A stretch of 28,911 bases of DNA from JACNKJ01 sp964440095 (GTDB lineage: Bacteria > Krumholzibacteriota > Krumholzibacteriia > JACNKJ01): positions 1 through 28,911 of the forward strand of contig CAYTPZ010000026.1 of the NCBI GenBank assembly GCA_964440095.1. The letters run 5' to 3'. The notes under the pieces were generated by a model. That model saw nothing but the letters and a program-made list of their open reading frames with translations. It was not told the origin of the DNA and did not search any database. Positions 14,950 to 22,170 of the stretch are shown here, one piece after another; position 1 is the first letter of the stretch, and each line of letters opens with the position of its first letter. A program made the position numbers and the translations under genes.

Positions 14950-17881
14950 TGTCCTCCACCCGCTCGGGATTGGGATTCTTCACGCGGGCCATGTAGGCCG
15001 TCCGCGACTTCAGATTCAGTTCGCCCAGCAGCGAATAGCTTCGCGCGTTCTCGTGCATTTTCCAGACGCGGCTTTCCTTGTCGTTCAGATCGCCGAAGAC
15101 GATGGCATCGGCCGGGCAAGTCTGGGCGCAGGCGGGTGTGACGTCGCCGTCGGCGAGGGGGCGGCCTTCGTTTTTCGCCGTGATCTTGGCCCCCTCGATG
15201 CGCTGCACGCAGTAGCTGCACTTTTCCATGACGCCGCGTCCGCGAACGGTCACGTCGGGATTGAAAACCAAGGATTCCGTCTCGCCGACTTCCTTGTTGT
15301 AGTCGAACCAATTGAAACGGCGCACCTTGAAGGGGCAGTTGTTGGCGCAGTAGCGAGTTCCGATGCAGCGATTGTAGGCCATGTCATTGAGGCCCTCATC
15401 GCTGTGCGCGGTGGCCCCCACCGGACAGACACCTTCACAAGGCGCCAGCTCGCAATGGCTACAGGCCACCGGCTGCTGGATCATTCCCGGATCTTCGGGA
15501 TCTCCGCTGAAGTAGCGATCCAAACGGATCCAACTCATCTCTCGACCACGGGCCACTTCTTCCTTGCCCACCACGGAAATGTTGTTCTCCGCCTGGCAGG
15601 CCACGCTGCATGCGCTGCACCCCGTGCAGGAGTTCAGGTCGATGGCCATGCCCCATCGATGCCCTTCGTAGACATGCTCATCCCAAAGAGAGATGAGCGG
15701 CGGATGATGCTCATGGCTGGTGGCGAAGTGGGGATCCTTTTCATACTCGGCCAAGTTGCCTTCGCGGGTCAGGGTCGGCACACGCCGGGCGCGCTCATTG
15801 AAACCCACGGCGTCGATGAGCCAGTGATCCTGGGTCATGGCCAAGACATGTTTGCCGCCGGCCTTGCTCACCGACAATTCCTGGGCAAAGCCCATGTGAC
15901 CGCTGGCGCGCAGGACGTAGGTGTCGAAGCCCACATCTTCGCCTACGGGACCCGCGACCTTGCGGCCGTAACCCAGATTCACAATGACGGTGTCCGCGGC
16001 CAGACCGGGAAGAATCAAAGCGGGCAGGGTCAGTTCCTGTCCCTGCACGGCGAGCTTCACAAGCTCTCCGTCCTTCACGTCAAGTTTCTCGGCCGTGGCG
16101 GGATTCATCTGCGCCGTATTGTCCCAAGTGAGTTTACTCACGGGATCGGGAAGCTCCTGCAACCAGCTGTTGCCGGCGAAGCGACCATCGTGGACCTTGG
16201 GATCGCCGGCGAAGACTAGTTCATAGCCCTCATCTTTGGCGGAAGGTGCCAGGCGATGGCGAAGCCCCACTGCCAAGTGCGGCGGCGCGGGTAAGTTGCT
16301 GCGATGGCCCTCCACGAGACCCGCATGCAATGTCTTGCGCCAAAACTTTTCGAAATCCGCGCTGGGGAATCTCTCGGCCAATGCGGCTCTGGCAATATCG
16401 TACCCCGTGGCGTTCTCACCGCGCAGCATACTCAGAAGTTCTTGAGCTGTCTTGCCTTCGTAGAGTGCTTCAATAAGCGGCTGCGTTGTGCAATAGGTGT
16501 CGTCCCAGGTCAGGGCATCGCCCCAACTTTCCAGGTAATGACTTCGAGGAAGCTGCCAGGCGCACCGCACCGAGGTTTCATTGGCGTGCAGCGATAGGTG
16601 GATACTGCTATCCAGAGTCTTAAGCTTGTCTGAGAAACCTAGATCGCTGGGCGCATCGTAGGCGGGGTTGCCGCCGAGCATGAGCAGGGTCTTAACCCGG
16701 CCTCGCGACATTTCCGCCGAAAGGCGCTTGAGAGAGGCGGCACCCGAGGGGTCCAGCTTCTCTTCACTATAATGGATGGTTTCACCCGGTGCGCCCAGTT
16801 CCTGATTGAGTAAGGCAACCAAGGCATGAACCTCGATAGACTGCCTAGGCCCGGCGGTGACCACGGCCTTGCCTCGATGGGCAAGCAGGTCGCGACGCAG
16901 CGCTTCGAAGAAAGGATGGTGAGCCCAATCACCGTGGGCTGCGCCCCCACTGACGGCATCCACCAGATCCAGCAGGAATGCGTGCACCTGTGAGGCCTTG
17001 ATGGGCAGGCGCTGGTCGGCCATGCCGCCGGTAATGCTGAAGCCGGGCTCCAACATGTAAAGGCGATTCATGTGACCGCTCTCGGCTCGCCGCCCGCGCG
17101 CAAAGGCGCGGTTCAAACTGAGGGCGTCGGGATGGTCGCTGAGGAAATCGTCATCGAGAGAAACGATGACCTGGCACTTGTCCAAATCGAGTCGGGGGCG
17201 CAGTCGAGTGCCGTAGGCCACTTCCAATCCCGCGCTGATGTTTTCGCGGGAGAGGGCCTCGTAGCTATACCATCGGGCTGCGGGAAACTCGGCCAAGAAG
17301 GCTTCGCGCTCTAGGGCCATGGAAGGTGAGCCGATGCTCTCGCTGAGTATGCTCAGCCCTTCGCCTCCCTTTGCCTTCAAGGCCGCAAAATGCTCGGAGG
17401 CGAATGCATCGAATGCCTGCCAACTGCTTTGCTCGCCGGCCTTGGTGACAGACTTGCTGCGATGGGGATCGTAGAGTTCCAGAACCGAAGCCTGCAGCAT
17501 GGGACCCGCCGCCCCGCCAGTGGAATTGAGGCCAGGGTTTCCGTCCACCTTGATGGGCCGACCGTCATAACTTGTTGCCAACACGCCTTGGGCGATGCCG
17601 CCCAGTTCCATGGCGGTGGCGAAGCTTGTGGTTTCGCCCGGTATCTGTCCCGGTGCGCGATGGGCGTAGGGCACGATGGTTTCGCGGGGCCAGCGGCATC
17701 CACTCATGCCGGCCAAGGCCACGGATGCGCCCATGAGTTGCAGGAATCGCCGGCGGGACAGGGCAGTCGGAGCCTGGTCGGCGCCTTCGGGAAATTCGGC
17801 CCGAGTTTCCTCGCGCATTGCATCGCCCGCTTCGAGGGCACGCAAACTACGCCAATGGGGCGGGCGCTTCGATTCGTTCAT
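14924..17881 (-). CDS. actB: Alternative complex III subunit ActB, molybdopterin-fold and iron-sulfur protein
   Basis: About 985 residues. The N-terminus has a Tat signal (SRRRFLQLMGASVALAG) ending in a lipobox-like MSGC, so export and lipidation are likely. The first two thirds resemble molybdopterin oxidoreductases, which in ActB hold no cofactor. Residues about 750-930 are the ferredoxin-like part, with cysteine groups CTGCSACSVACQ, CSHCELAPCEGVCP, CIGTRYCANNCPF, CSYCV and CAQTCP, the set for three [4Fe-4S] and one [3Fe-4S] cluster in known complexes. It links the quinol site in ActC with the hemes of ActA and ActE. I chose ATG 17881, which overlaps the actA stop (ATGA); ATG 17890 and TTG 17899 are alternatives. 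Confidence 0.95.
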   Translation of the reverse strand: MNESKRPPHWRSLRALEAGDAMREETRAEFPEGADQAPTALSRRRFLQLMGASVALAGMSGCRWPRETIVPYAHRAPGQIPGETTSFATAMELGGIAQGVLATSYDGRPIKVDGNPGLNSTGGAAGPMLQASVLELYDPHRSKSVTKAGEQSSWQAFDAFASEHFAALKAKGGEGLSILSESIGSPSMALEREAFLAEFPAARWYSYEALSRENISAGLEVAYGTRLRPRLDLDKCQVIVSLDDDFLSDHPDALSLNRAFARGRRAESGHMNRLYMLEPGFSITGGMADQRLPIKASQVHAFLLDLVDAVSGGAAHGDWAHHPFFEALRRDLLAHRGKAVVTAGPRQSIEVHALVALLNQELGAPGETIHYSEEKLDPSGAASLKRLSAEMSRGRVKTLLMLGGNPAYDAPSDLGFSDKLKTLDSSIHLSLHANETSVRCAWQLPRSHYLESWGDALTWDDTYCTTQPLIEALYEGKTAQELLSMLRGENATGYDIARAALAERFPSADFEKFWRKTLHAGLVEGHRSNLPAPPHLAVGLRHRLAPSAKDEGYELVFAGDPKVHDGRFAGNSWLQELPDPVSKLTWDNTAQMNPATAEKLDVKDGELVKLAVQGQELTLPALILPGLAADTVIVNLGYGRKVAGPVGEDVGFDTYVLRASGHMGFAQELSVSKAGGKHVLAMTQDHWLIDAVGFNERARRVPTLTREGNLAEYEKDPHFATSHEHHPPLISLWDEHVYEGHRWGMAIDLNSCTGCSACSVACQAENNISVVGKEEVARGREMSWIRLDRYFSGDPEDPGMIQQPVACSHCELAPCEGVCPVGATAHSDEGLNDMAYNRCIGTRYCANNCPFKVRRFNWFDYNKEVGETESLVFNPDVTVRGRGVMEKCSYCVQRIEGAKITAKNEGRPLADGDVTPACAQTCPADAIVFGDLNDKESRVWKMHENARSYSLLGELNLKSRTAYMARVKNPNPERVEDSVEHGHHG

Positions 17882-18546
17882 CGATGACATATGCTGCAAC
17901 TCGTCGAGGGTTGGATATCATTTTGAGCGCGTAGAGTAGCGCCCATTTCGCGAGCATCGCCTTCGGGCGTCCATGCGAGATCGCTAACCTTGTCGCGCGG
18001 CCTTAGGTGCGGATCCGGATCGCGATGGCAATCGAGGCACCACTTCATACTCAGCGGTTCGACCTGAGCGACAATGTCCATTTGATCCACACGACCATGA
18101 CAGGAAACGCAACTCACGCCGGCGCTCAGATGTGCGCTGTGATTGAAGAAGACGAAGTCGGGCAGGTCATGAACGCGCAGCCACTCGATGGGAAGACCCG
18201 ATTCATAACTTGCCAAGACAGGAGCGAGGTTTTCCTTCTCGGGAAAGACGCTATTATGGCAGTTCATGCAGGTCTGGGTAGGCGGAAGGGAGGCCTGAGC
18301 CGCAACTTCCACCGTGTTGTGGCAATAAACGCATTCGATACCCAATTCACTCACATGAACTGCGTGACTGTAGGGCACCGGCTGCTCGGGTGCGTATCCC
18401 ACATTGGTGGTCTGGGGCGATAAGCCATATGCGATAAGTACAACTGTATAAACAGCTCCGCCCAGCAGGGCAGCCGTTGCCAGAGGCCTTATCGCATTAG
18501 TCCACTTGGGAAATTGAAATTCCGATCCGGATCTATCATTCGCCAT
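17878..18546 (-). CDS. actA: Alternative complex III subunit ActA, pentaheme cytochrome c
   Basis: A 222-residue cytochrome with one N-terminal membrane helix (residues about 22-42) and five CXXCH heme motifs: CVYCH, CMNCH, CVSCH, CLDCH and CSICH. The last lies three residues from the C-terminus. Free His residues (HAVHVSE, FFNHSAHLS) suit bis-His ligation. This is the layout of ActA, which passes electrons from ActB to ActE or to an outside acceptor. It is the first gene of the respiratory operon. No Shine-Dalgarno is seen ahead of the ATG, and a possible -10 lies 7 nt upstream, so the transcript may be leaderless. Confidence 0.95.
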   Translation of the reverse strand: MANDRSGSEFQFPKWTNAIRPLATAALLGGAVYTVVLIAYGLSPQTTNVGYAPEQPVPYSHAVHVSELGIECVYCHNTVEVAAQASLPPTQTCMNCHNSVFPEKENLAPVLASYESGLPIEWLRVHDLPDFVFFNHSAHLSAGVSCVSCHGRVDQMDIVAQVEPLSMKWCLDCHRDPDPHLRPRDKVSDLAWTPEGDAREMGATLRAQNDIQPSTSCSICHR

Positions 18547-18553
18547 GGCGGCG

Positions 18554-18581
18554 AAATTAGCACCAAACGCCGAAAAGTCAA
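18554..18581 (-). promoter_or_regulatory. Possible promoter for the actA operon, near-leaderless
   Basis: TTGACT (18576-18581, 5 of 6) and TAATTT (18554-18559, 3 of 6) are 16 bp apart. The predicted start falls at or next to the actA ATG, which would explain the missing ribosome site. The -10 is weak. A promoter is needed here, because a strong terminator at 18626-18651 blocks transcription from upstream. Confidence 0.3.
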
Positions 18582-18617
18582 GTGAACTCGTCGTTTAGGA
18601 GTACAAGGTCCTGATGG

Positions 18618-18651
18618 ATGATAAAATACGGGGGGCCGAAGCCCCCCGTAT
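18618..18651 (-). terminator. Strong intrinsic terminator with UUCG loop
   Basis: An 11-bp perfect GC-rich stem (18641-18651 with 18626-18636) closes a TTCG loop between C and G, the exceptionally stable cUUCGg tetraloop, and is followed on the minus strand by TATTTTATC. It ends whatever transcript enters from the 18.65-19.1 kb region, 80 nt before actA. Confidence 0.85.
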
Positions 18652-18876
18652 CATTTTCAGCAAAGCCCAACCGGAGGTCGGATAAAAAGAAACCCGCCGG
18701 TCGGTCGCCCGTGCTGCCCCACTCATCACGGAAGAACCAAGCCTCTCTGGCTTACCGACAGGTCTCCAAAATGCCGGGCTCAGACTCGGAAAAAGAACAG
18801 CCCCCCGACTGCCGATTTCAAACCCGGCTGAAGGACTCACCCATTAAATGCTTCGCTTCGATGGATGAACTCTTCA
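18620..18876 (-). ncRNA. Candidate sigma54-dependent small RNA
   Basis: A transcript from the sigma54 promoter at 18886-18903 would start near 18876 and stop at the UUCG terminator, giving about 255 nt. Inside it, AAGCC/GGCTT closes a small loop near 18740-18755, and CCGACCGG can pair with CCGGTTGG (one G-U pair) just before the terminator. The only open frame here (81 codons from a GTG at 18840) runs through the terminator and has no ribosome site, so it is not convincing. I recognise no known RNA family: no 6S, tmRNA, SRP or RNase P signature. Confidence 0.35.
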
Positions 18877-18885
18877 CCCAGGCTA

Positions 18886-18903
18886 TTGCAGGCCATGTGC
18901 CAA
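18886..18903 (-). promoter_or_regulatory. Sigma54 (-24/-12) promoter candidate
   Basis: On the minus strand the sequence reads TGGCAC-ATGGC-CTGCA (18902 down to 18887). The -24 element is a perfect TGGCAC, the -12 element matches TTGCA at 4 of 5, and the spacing between the invariant GG and GC is exactly the required 10 nt. It points away from the TPR-sigma54 activator gene and towards the actA operon, with a terminator in between. Confidence 0.55.
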
Positions 18904-19053
18904 AGCAGGACGGAAATCGCCCCTCTTAATTTGTTGTCCTGCTACGACTTACAGCTCCACCCCGGAGGCATCTTCGGTTCCGGATTAGAATTGTAAGTGT
19001 TACGAAGGGAGCCCTGGGAAGGATAAGACATAACTCGATGTGATACAGTCACT
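18904..19053. other. Gene-free upstream region with two dyads (possible enhancer sites)
   Basis: Nothing coding is seen in this part of the 18547-19113 gap. Two short dyads are present: GTAA-GTG-TTAC at 18993-19003 and GTGA-TACAG-TCAC at 19040-19052. They lie about 100 and 150 bp upstream of the sigma54 promoter, the distance at which enhancer-binding activators usually bind. The link is inference; short dyads also occur by chance. Confidence 0.25.
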
Positions 19054-19092
19054 TAACGGAAAGCCCCCAAAAGAAAGATCCTTTAGGGGGCT
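19054..19092 (-). terminator. Intrinsic terminator after the TPR-sigma54 regulator
   Basis: The minus strand forms a 12-bp stem with one mismatch (19081-19092 with 19062-19073) and a 7-nt loop, followed by TTTCCGTT. It lies 22 nt beyond the regulator stop codon. The T-tract is short but the stem is strong. Confidence 0.65.
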
Positions 19093-19113
19093 CTAAAGAA
19101 GTTTAATAGCTCC

Positions 19114-21675
19114 TTAGGGGCTCAGATCGTATTTTCTGATCTTCTGGAGAAGAGTTGGATAACTGATACCCAGATCGCGACTGGCTTGGCTGCGATTCCA
19201 TCCAGTATTGAGGAGAGCTCGCGAGACAAGGTCCTTCTCGAGGCGGCCCAGCTGATCCTGCAATTTAACGGTGTTCACCGCCGGCAGCTCCGGAGTTTTG
19301 CCATCCTCCAAATGAATGGTGCCGACGCCCAGGGCCTCCTTACCTGCTCCAAGCAGCAGAGCTCGCCTGACCACCTTCTCCAATTCACGAACATTGCCCG
19401 GCCAATCATGACGCTTCAGTTCATCCAATGCGGAATCATCGAAGCGACGACGCCCCTCTCCGAACTCGCGGGAGTGACGATCAATGAAGTGCTCGGCCAA
19501 GATGGGTATGTCACCCTTGCGGTCGCGAAGGGGCGGCAGACGAAGCGGAAAATCGTTGAGCCGGAAGTAGAGGTCTTCCAGGAAGAGACCCTGCTCGGCC
19601 AAACGCTTCAGATCGGTCTTGCTGGCAGTGATTAAACGAAGCTCGACGGCAATGCTCTGATTGGAGCCCACTGGACGAACTTCACCGGTGTCCAGGAATT
19701 GCAGTAGCTTGCCCTGCATACGCAGCGAGGTTTTGCCCACTTCATCCAGAAAGAGCGTGCCGCCCTCCGCAGCCTGGATCAAGCCGGTCTTGTCATGGAT
19801 GGCGCCCGTGAAGGCTCCCTTGACGTGACCGAATAGTTCGCTTTCCAAAAGCTCCTCAGGCATGGCCGCACAATTCACGTGGATAAATTTGCAATCGGCC
19901 CGTGGACTGCTGCGATGAATGATTCGCGCCAGTATGCCTTTGCCCGTGCCGGTTTCGCCCATGAGCAGAACACCCGCCGAGGTGGCGGCAACCTTGGCCG
20001 CCAGATCTAGCAGATCCCTGAACTCGGAATCCTGGGTGATGAGATCATCGCCGTTCAACTTGGGCACCGGCATGATCTGAGACTTGGATTTGACCTGCGC
20101 TTCCTCCGGCTCACCGATGGAATCGCGCAGAGCTTTCAGATTTGCGCGCTGCATGGCTGTGGCGTCTTCAGGTAGGGCCGCTTCGGCATCGATAAGCGCC
20201 AGCATGGCGCCGTCCTCATTGCCCAATCGGTGCTCCACTTGACCCAGCATGATGCACACTTCGAACAGACGATCGCTGACGCCGTCCTCGCGGAGACTCG
20301 GCATCAAGCGGTCCAGGATCTTCCGAGCGCGAAGGACATCTTCCAGATTTTCGCCGGCCTCCAGGAAGCGTGCGAACTCAACCTGCACATCCCTTTCAGC
20401 GTGGGGATTCTGGGTGTGCTGGAAGGCGTGTAAGGCATTCCGATATTCGGCCACGGCCTTGTCGTGATCACCTAACTTGGTCCAGGCGCGAGCGCGAGTG
20501 GTATGCAAGAAACCCAACTCGTAGATTTCGCCGTTGCTTCCGCCCAATTCCAAGGCGCGATCGGCAAGCTCCAATGCTTCCTGGGTGAATCCACGCGCAA
20601 GACGCACACGCGCCAGGCGCTGAAGCGCTTCAACCACCATATCGCCTCGAGGCGCGATGGCTTCAGCCTGATCCAGTGCGGATCGCAGATTGGATTCGGC
20701 CGCTTCCCAGTCGCCTCTCTGCTCGAAGAGTTCGCCCAAGAATTCATCGGCCAAAGACACCGAACGCAGCTGACGATTCTTCTCCGCCAGAGCCTTACCC
20801 TGCAGCAGCAATTGCTCGGCGCGTTTCAGATTGCCGAGACGAGCCTGGGCTCGCCCGAGAGACAGAGTGGTGGAGACCGTCATGGCCTCGTCGCCATTCT
20901 GCTTGGCCAAACGCCGCGCCTTCAGGAAGTGATCGGCCGCTTCGGCATCGCGGTGCTGCTTGAAGAGGATGATCCCCATGTTGAGCATGAGGTTGATCTG
21001 GAGCTTCTGTAGAGAATGCTCCTTCGCCAAATTCAAACCTTTACGGGACAGCTCAAGCGCTTCATCGAAGCGGCAGGCATTCTTCTTGAGAAGTCCAAGG
21101 TTTGTATAGCAGCAGGTGATTCCCAGGAAGTGGTCCACGCGGCGGAAAGAAGAGAGGGCATCGGTGAAGAATTCCTCGGCCTCGCTGGGATAACCCAGAC
21201 GCATGTACATGATGGCGATACGATTGAGGATTTCCGCCACCTCGGCGTGGTGCACGGAATTCTTGAGAAGTTCGTAAGCCTTGAAGCAACTCTTGAGTCC
21301 TTCTTCCGGCGAACCGGTGTTCATGAGAACGGAGCCGATTCGATCGAGGACAATACCGTATTCGAGTGACTCTTCGCGGCCCTTCAGTCGCTGCTGAGCA
21401 AGATAGAACCATTCGCCAGCCTCACGAAAGAGGCCCTTGCGGCGATAACTGTCTCCCAACTTGAATGCAAGACGCCAGAGGCCCTCGGAACTGCCGTCTT
21501 CCTGTTCGGCTTGATAGCTTTTCTCATAGTATTCCAAGGCCAAAGACCAATTTTCGGCCGAGAAATAGAAATCCCCCATGGATTCGAGATCCGTAGTACT
21601 GCGCAGGCTTGGCAATGATGCTGGCGCCGAGCCAGGCGGAAACTCTTGAGGATTAGGGGCATGTGATTCAAACAT
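19114..21675 (-). CDS. TPR-domain sigma54 enhancer-binding regulator
   Basis: An 853-residue regulator. Residues about 30-510 are tandem tetratricopeptide repeats (for example DFYFSAENWSLALEYYEKSY and EILNRIAIMYMRLGYPSEAE). Residues about 545-780 are a sigma54 AAA+ ATPase with Walker A GETGTGKG (near 573), an intact GAFTGA loop (near 623), Walker B GGTLFLDEVG and DWPGNVREL. The C-terminus is a Fis-type helix-turn-helix (NRSQASRDLGISYPTLLQKI). There is no receiver, GAF or PAS domain, so the TPR block is the likely sensor, binding a protein or peptide. ATG 21675 has GGAGG 8 nt upstream. The gene follows the 104-residue secreted protein by 41 nt with no terminator between, so the two are probably one operon. 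Confidence 0.93.
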   Translation of the reverse strand: MFESHAPNPQEFPPGSAPASLPSLRSTTDLESMGDFYFSAENWSLALEYYEKSYQAEQEDGSSEGLWRLAFKLGDSYRRKGLFREAGEWFYLAQQRLKGREESLEYGIVLDRIGSVLMNTGSPEEGLKSCFKAYELLKNSVHHAEVAEILNRIAIMYMRLGYPSEAEEFFTDALSSFRRVDHFLGITCCYTNLGLLKKNACRFDEALELSRKGLNLAKEHSLQKLQINLMLNMGIILFKQHRDAEAADHFLKARRLAKQNGDEAMTVSTTLSLGRAQARLGNLKRAEQLLLQGKALAEKNRQLRSVSLADEFLGELFEQRGDWEAAESNLRSALDQAEAIAPRGDMVVEALQRLARVRLARGFTQEALELADRALELGGSNGEIYELGFLHTTRARAWTKLGDHDKAVAEYRNALHAFQHTQNPHAERDVQVEFARFLEAGENLEDVLRARKILDRLMPSLREDGVSDRLFEVCIMLGQVEHRLGNEDGAMLALIDAEAALPEDATAMQRANLKALRDSIGEPEEAQVKSKSQIMPVPKLNGDDLITQDSEFRDLLDLAAKVAATSAGVLLMGETGTGKGILARIIHRSSPRADCKFIHVNCAAMPEELLESELFGHVKGAFTGAIHDKTGLIQAAEGGTLFLDEVGKTSLRMQGKLLQFLDTGEVRPVGSNQSIAVELRLITASKTDLKRLAEQGLFLEDLYFRLNDFPLRLPPLRDRKGDIPILAEHFIDRHSREFGEGRRRFDDSALDELKRHDWPGNVRELEKVVRRALLLGAGKEALGVGTIHLEDGKTPELPAVNTVKLQDQLGRLEKDLVSRALLNTGWNRSQASRDLGISYPTLLQKIRKYDLSP

Positions 21676-21716
21676 GTGCGAAGCCTCCGGGGGACTTGGG
21701 GATCTTCAACGAGTTG

Positions 21717-22031
21717 TTAGAAGAAGAGCATCCAAGCCCAAGGAGTTTTCAGACTGAACCACAGCAGGGTACCATGAGAGACCGGCTTGCTTCGTGAGCT
21801 TTCCAGCTTCACCGTTTCGCCGGGACCATCGTCGTCACCGTTGCCGCGATCGCCGTCCACTGGATCGTCATCGGGTAAAACGGTGGTGTTGTCATCCCCA
21901 TCCGCCAGATAGATCGAGGATTCAATCTTGATGCTCCGCGCCTGCGCCACATCGCTTTCAGTGACGATGACGAAGCCTGAAACCAAGAAAAACACAATTA
22001 AACCGATAATTGGGGTAATTGGCCTGCGCAT
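21717..22031 (-). CDS. Small secreted Asp-rich protein, unknown function
   Basis: A 104-residue protein I do not recognise. It has a clear signal peptide (hydrophobic PIIGLIVFFLVSGFVIV) with a likely A-Q-A cleavage site at residues 29-31. Then comes a short beta-like stretch (SIKIESSIYL), an acidic linker rich in Asp and Gly (DGDDNTT, PDDDPVDGDRGNGDDDGPG), and a hydrophobic aromatic C-terminus (SLKTPWAWMLFF). The start at 22031 is set by AAGGAG 8 nt upstream; the frame upstream of it is spurious. It shares a likely transcript with the TPR-sigma54 regulator downstream. Options are a signal-peptide precursor, a calcium-binding linker protein or a surface-anchored small protein. Confidence 0.7.
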   Translation of the reverse strand: MRRPITPIIGLIVFFLVSGFVIVTESDVAQARSIKIESSIYLADGDDNTTVLPDDDPVDGDRGNGDDDGPGETVKLESSRSKPVSHGTLLWFSLKTPWAWMLFF

Positions 22032-22082
22032 TATCTTGACTCCTTGAACGAGCCTGATCGGCTCCCAAATTAGAGACCTCAA

Positions 22083-22098
22083 ATCCCCACTGGGGGAT
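22083..22098. promoter_or_regulatory. Short dyad in the leader of the small secreted protein gene
   Basis: ATCCCC and GGGGAT flank a 4-nt loop at 22083-22098, between the proposed -10 element and the start codon. It could be an operator just downstream of the promoter. No T-tract follows, so a terminator for the regulator gene upstream is less likely. Confidence 0.3.
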
Positions 22099-22108
22099 CA
22101 TCTTTGTA

Positions 22109-22138
22109 AAGATAGGGAATTTCAAGATTCGGAGTCAA
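22109..22138 (-). promoter_or_regulatory. Sigma70-type promoter for the small protein and TPR regulator
   Basis: TTGACT (22133-22138, 5 of 6) and TATCTT (22109-22114, 4 of 6) are 18 bp apart. The start would lie near 22102, about 70 nt above the ATG at 22031. Confidence 0.45.
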
Positions 22139-22170
22139 ACCAAGGAAGGGTATTTTCGGCGACAGGCAGG

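Noticed and set aside
14750..16219. Plus-strand open frame of 489 codons opposite actB
   Set aside because: It is the antisense of the iron-sulfur part of actB; no motifs, no ribosome site, and the minus-strand gene is certain.
18595..18840. Minus-strand open frame of 81 codons in the long gap
   Set aside because: It would be read through the strong UUCG terminator, starts with GTG without a ribosome site and resembles nothing.
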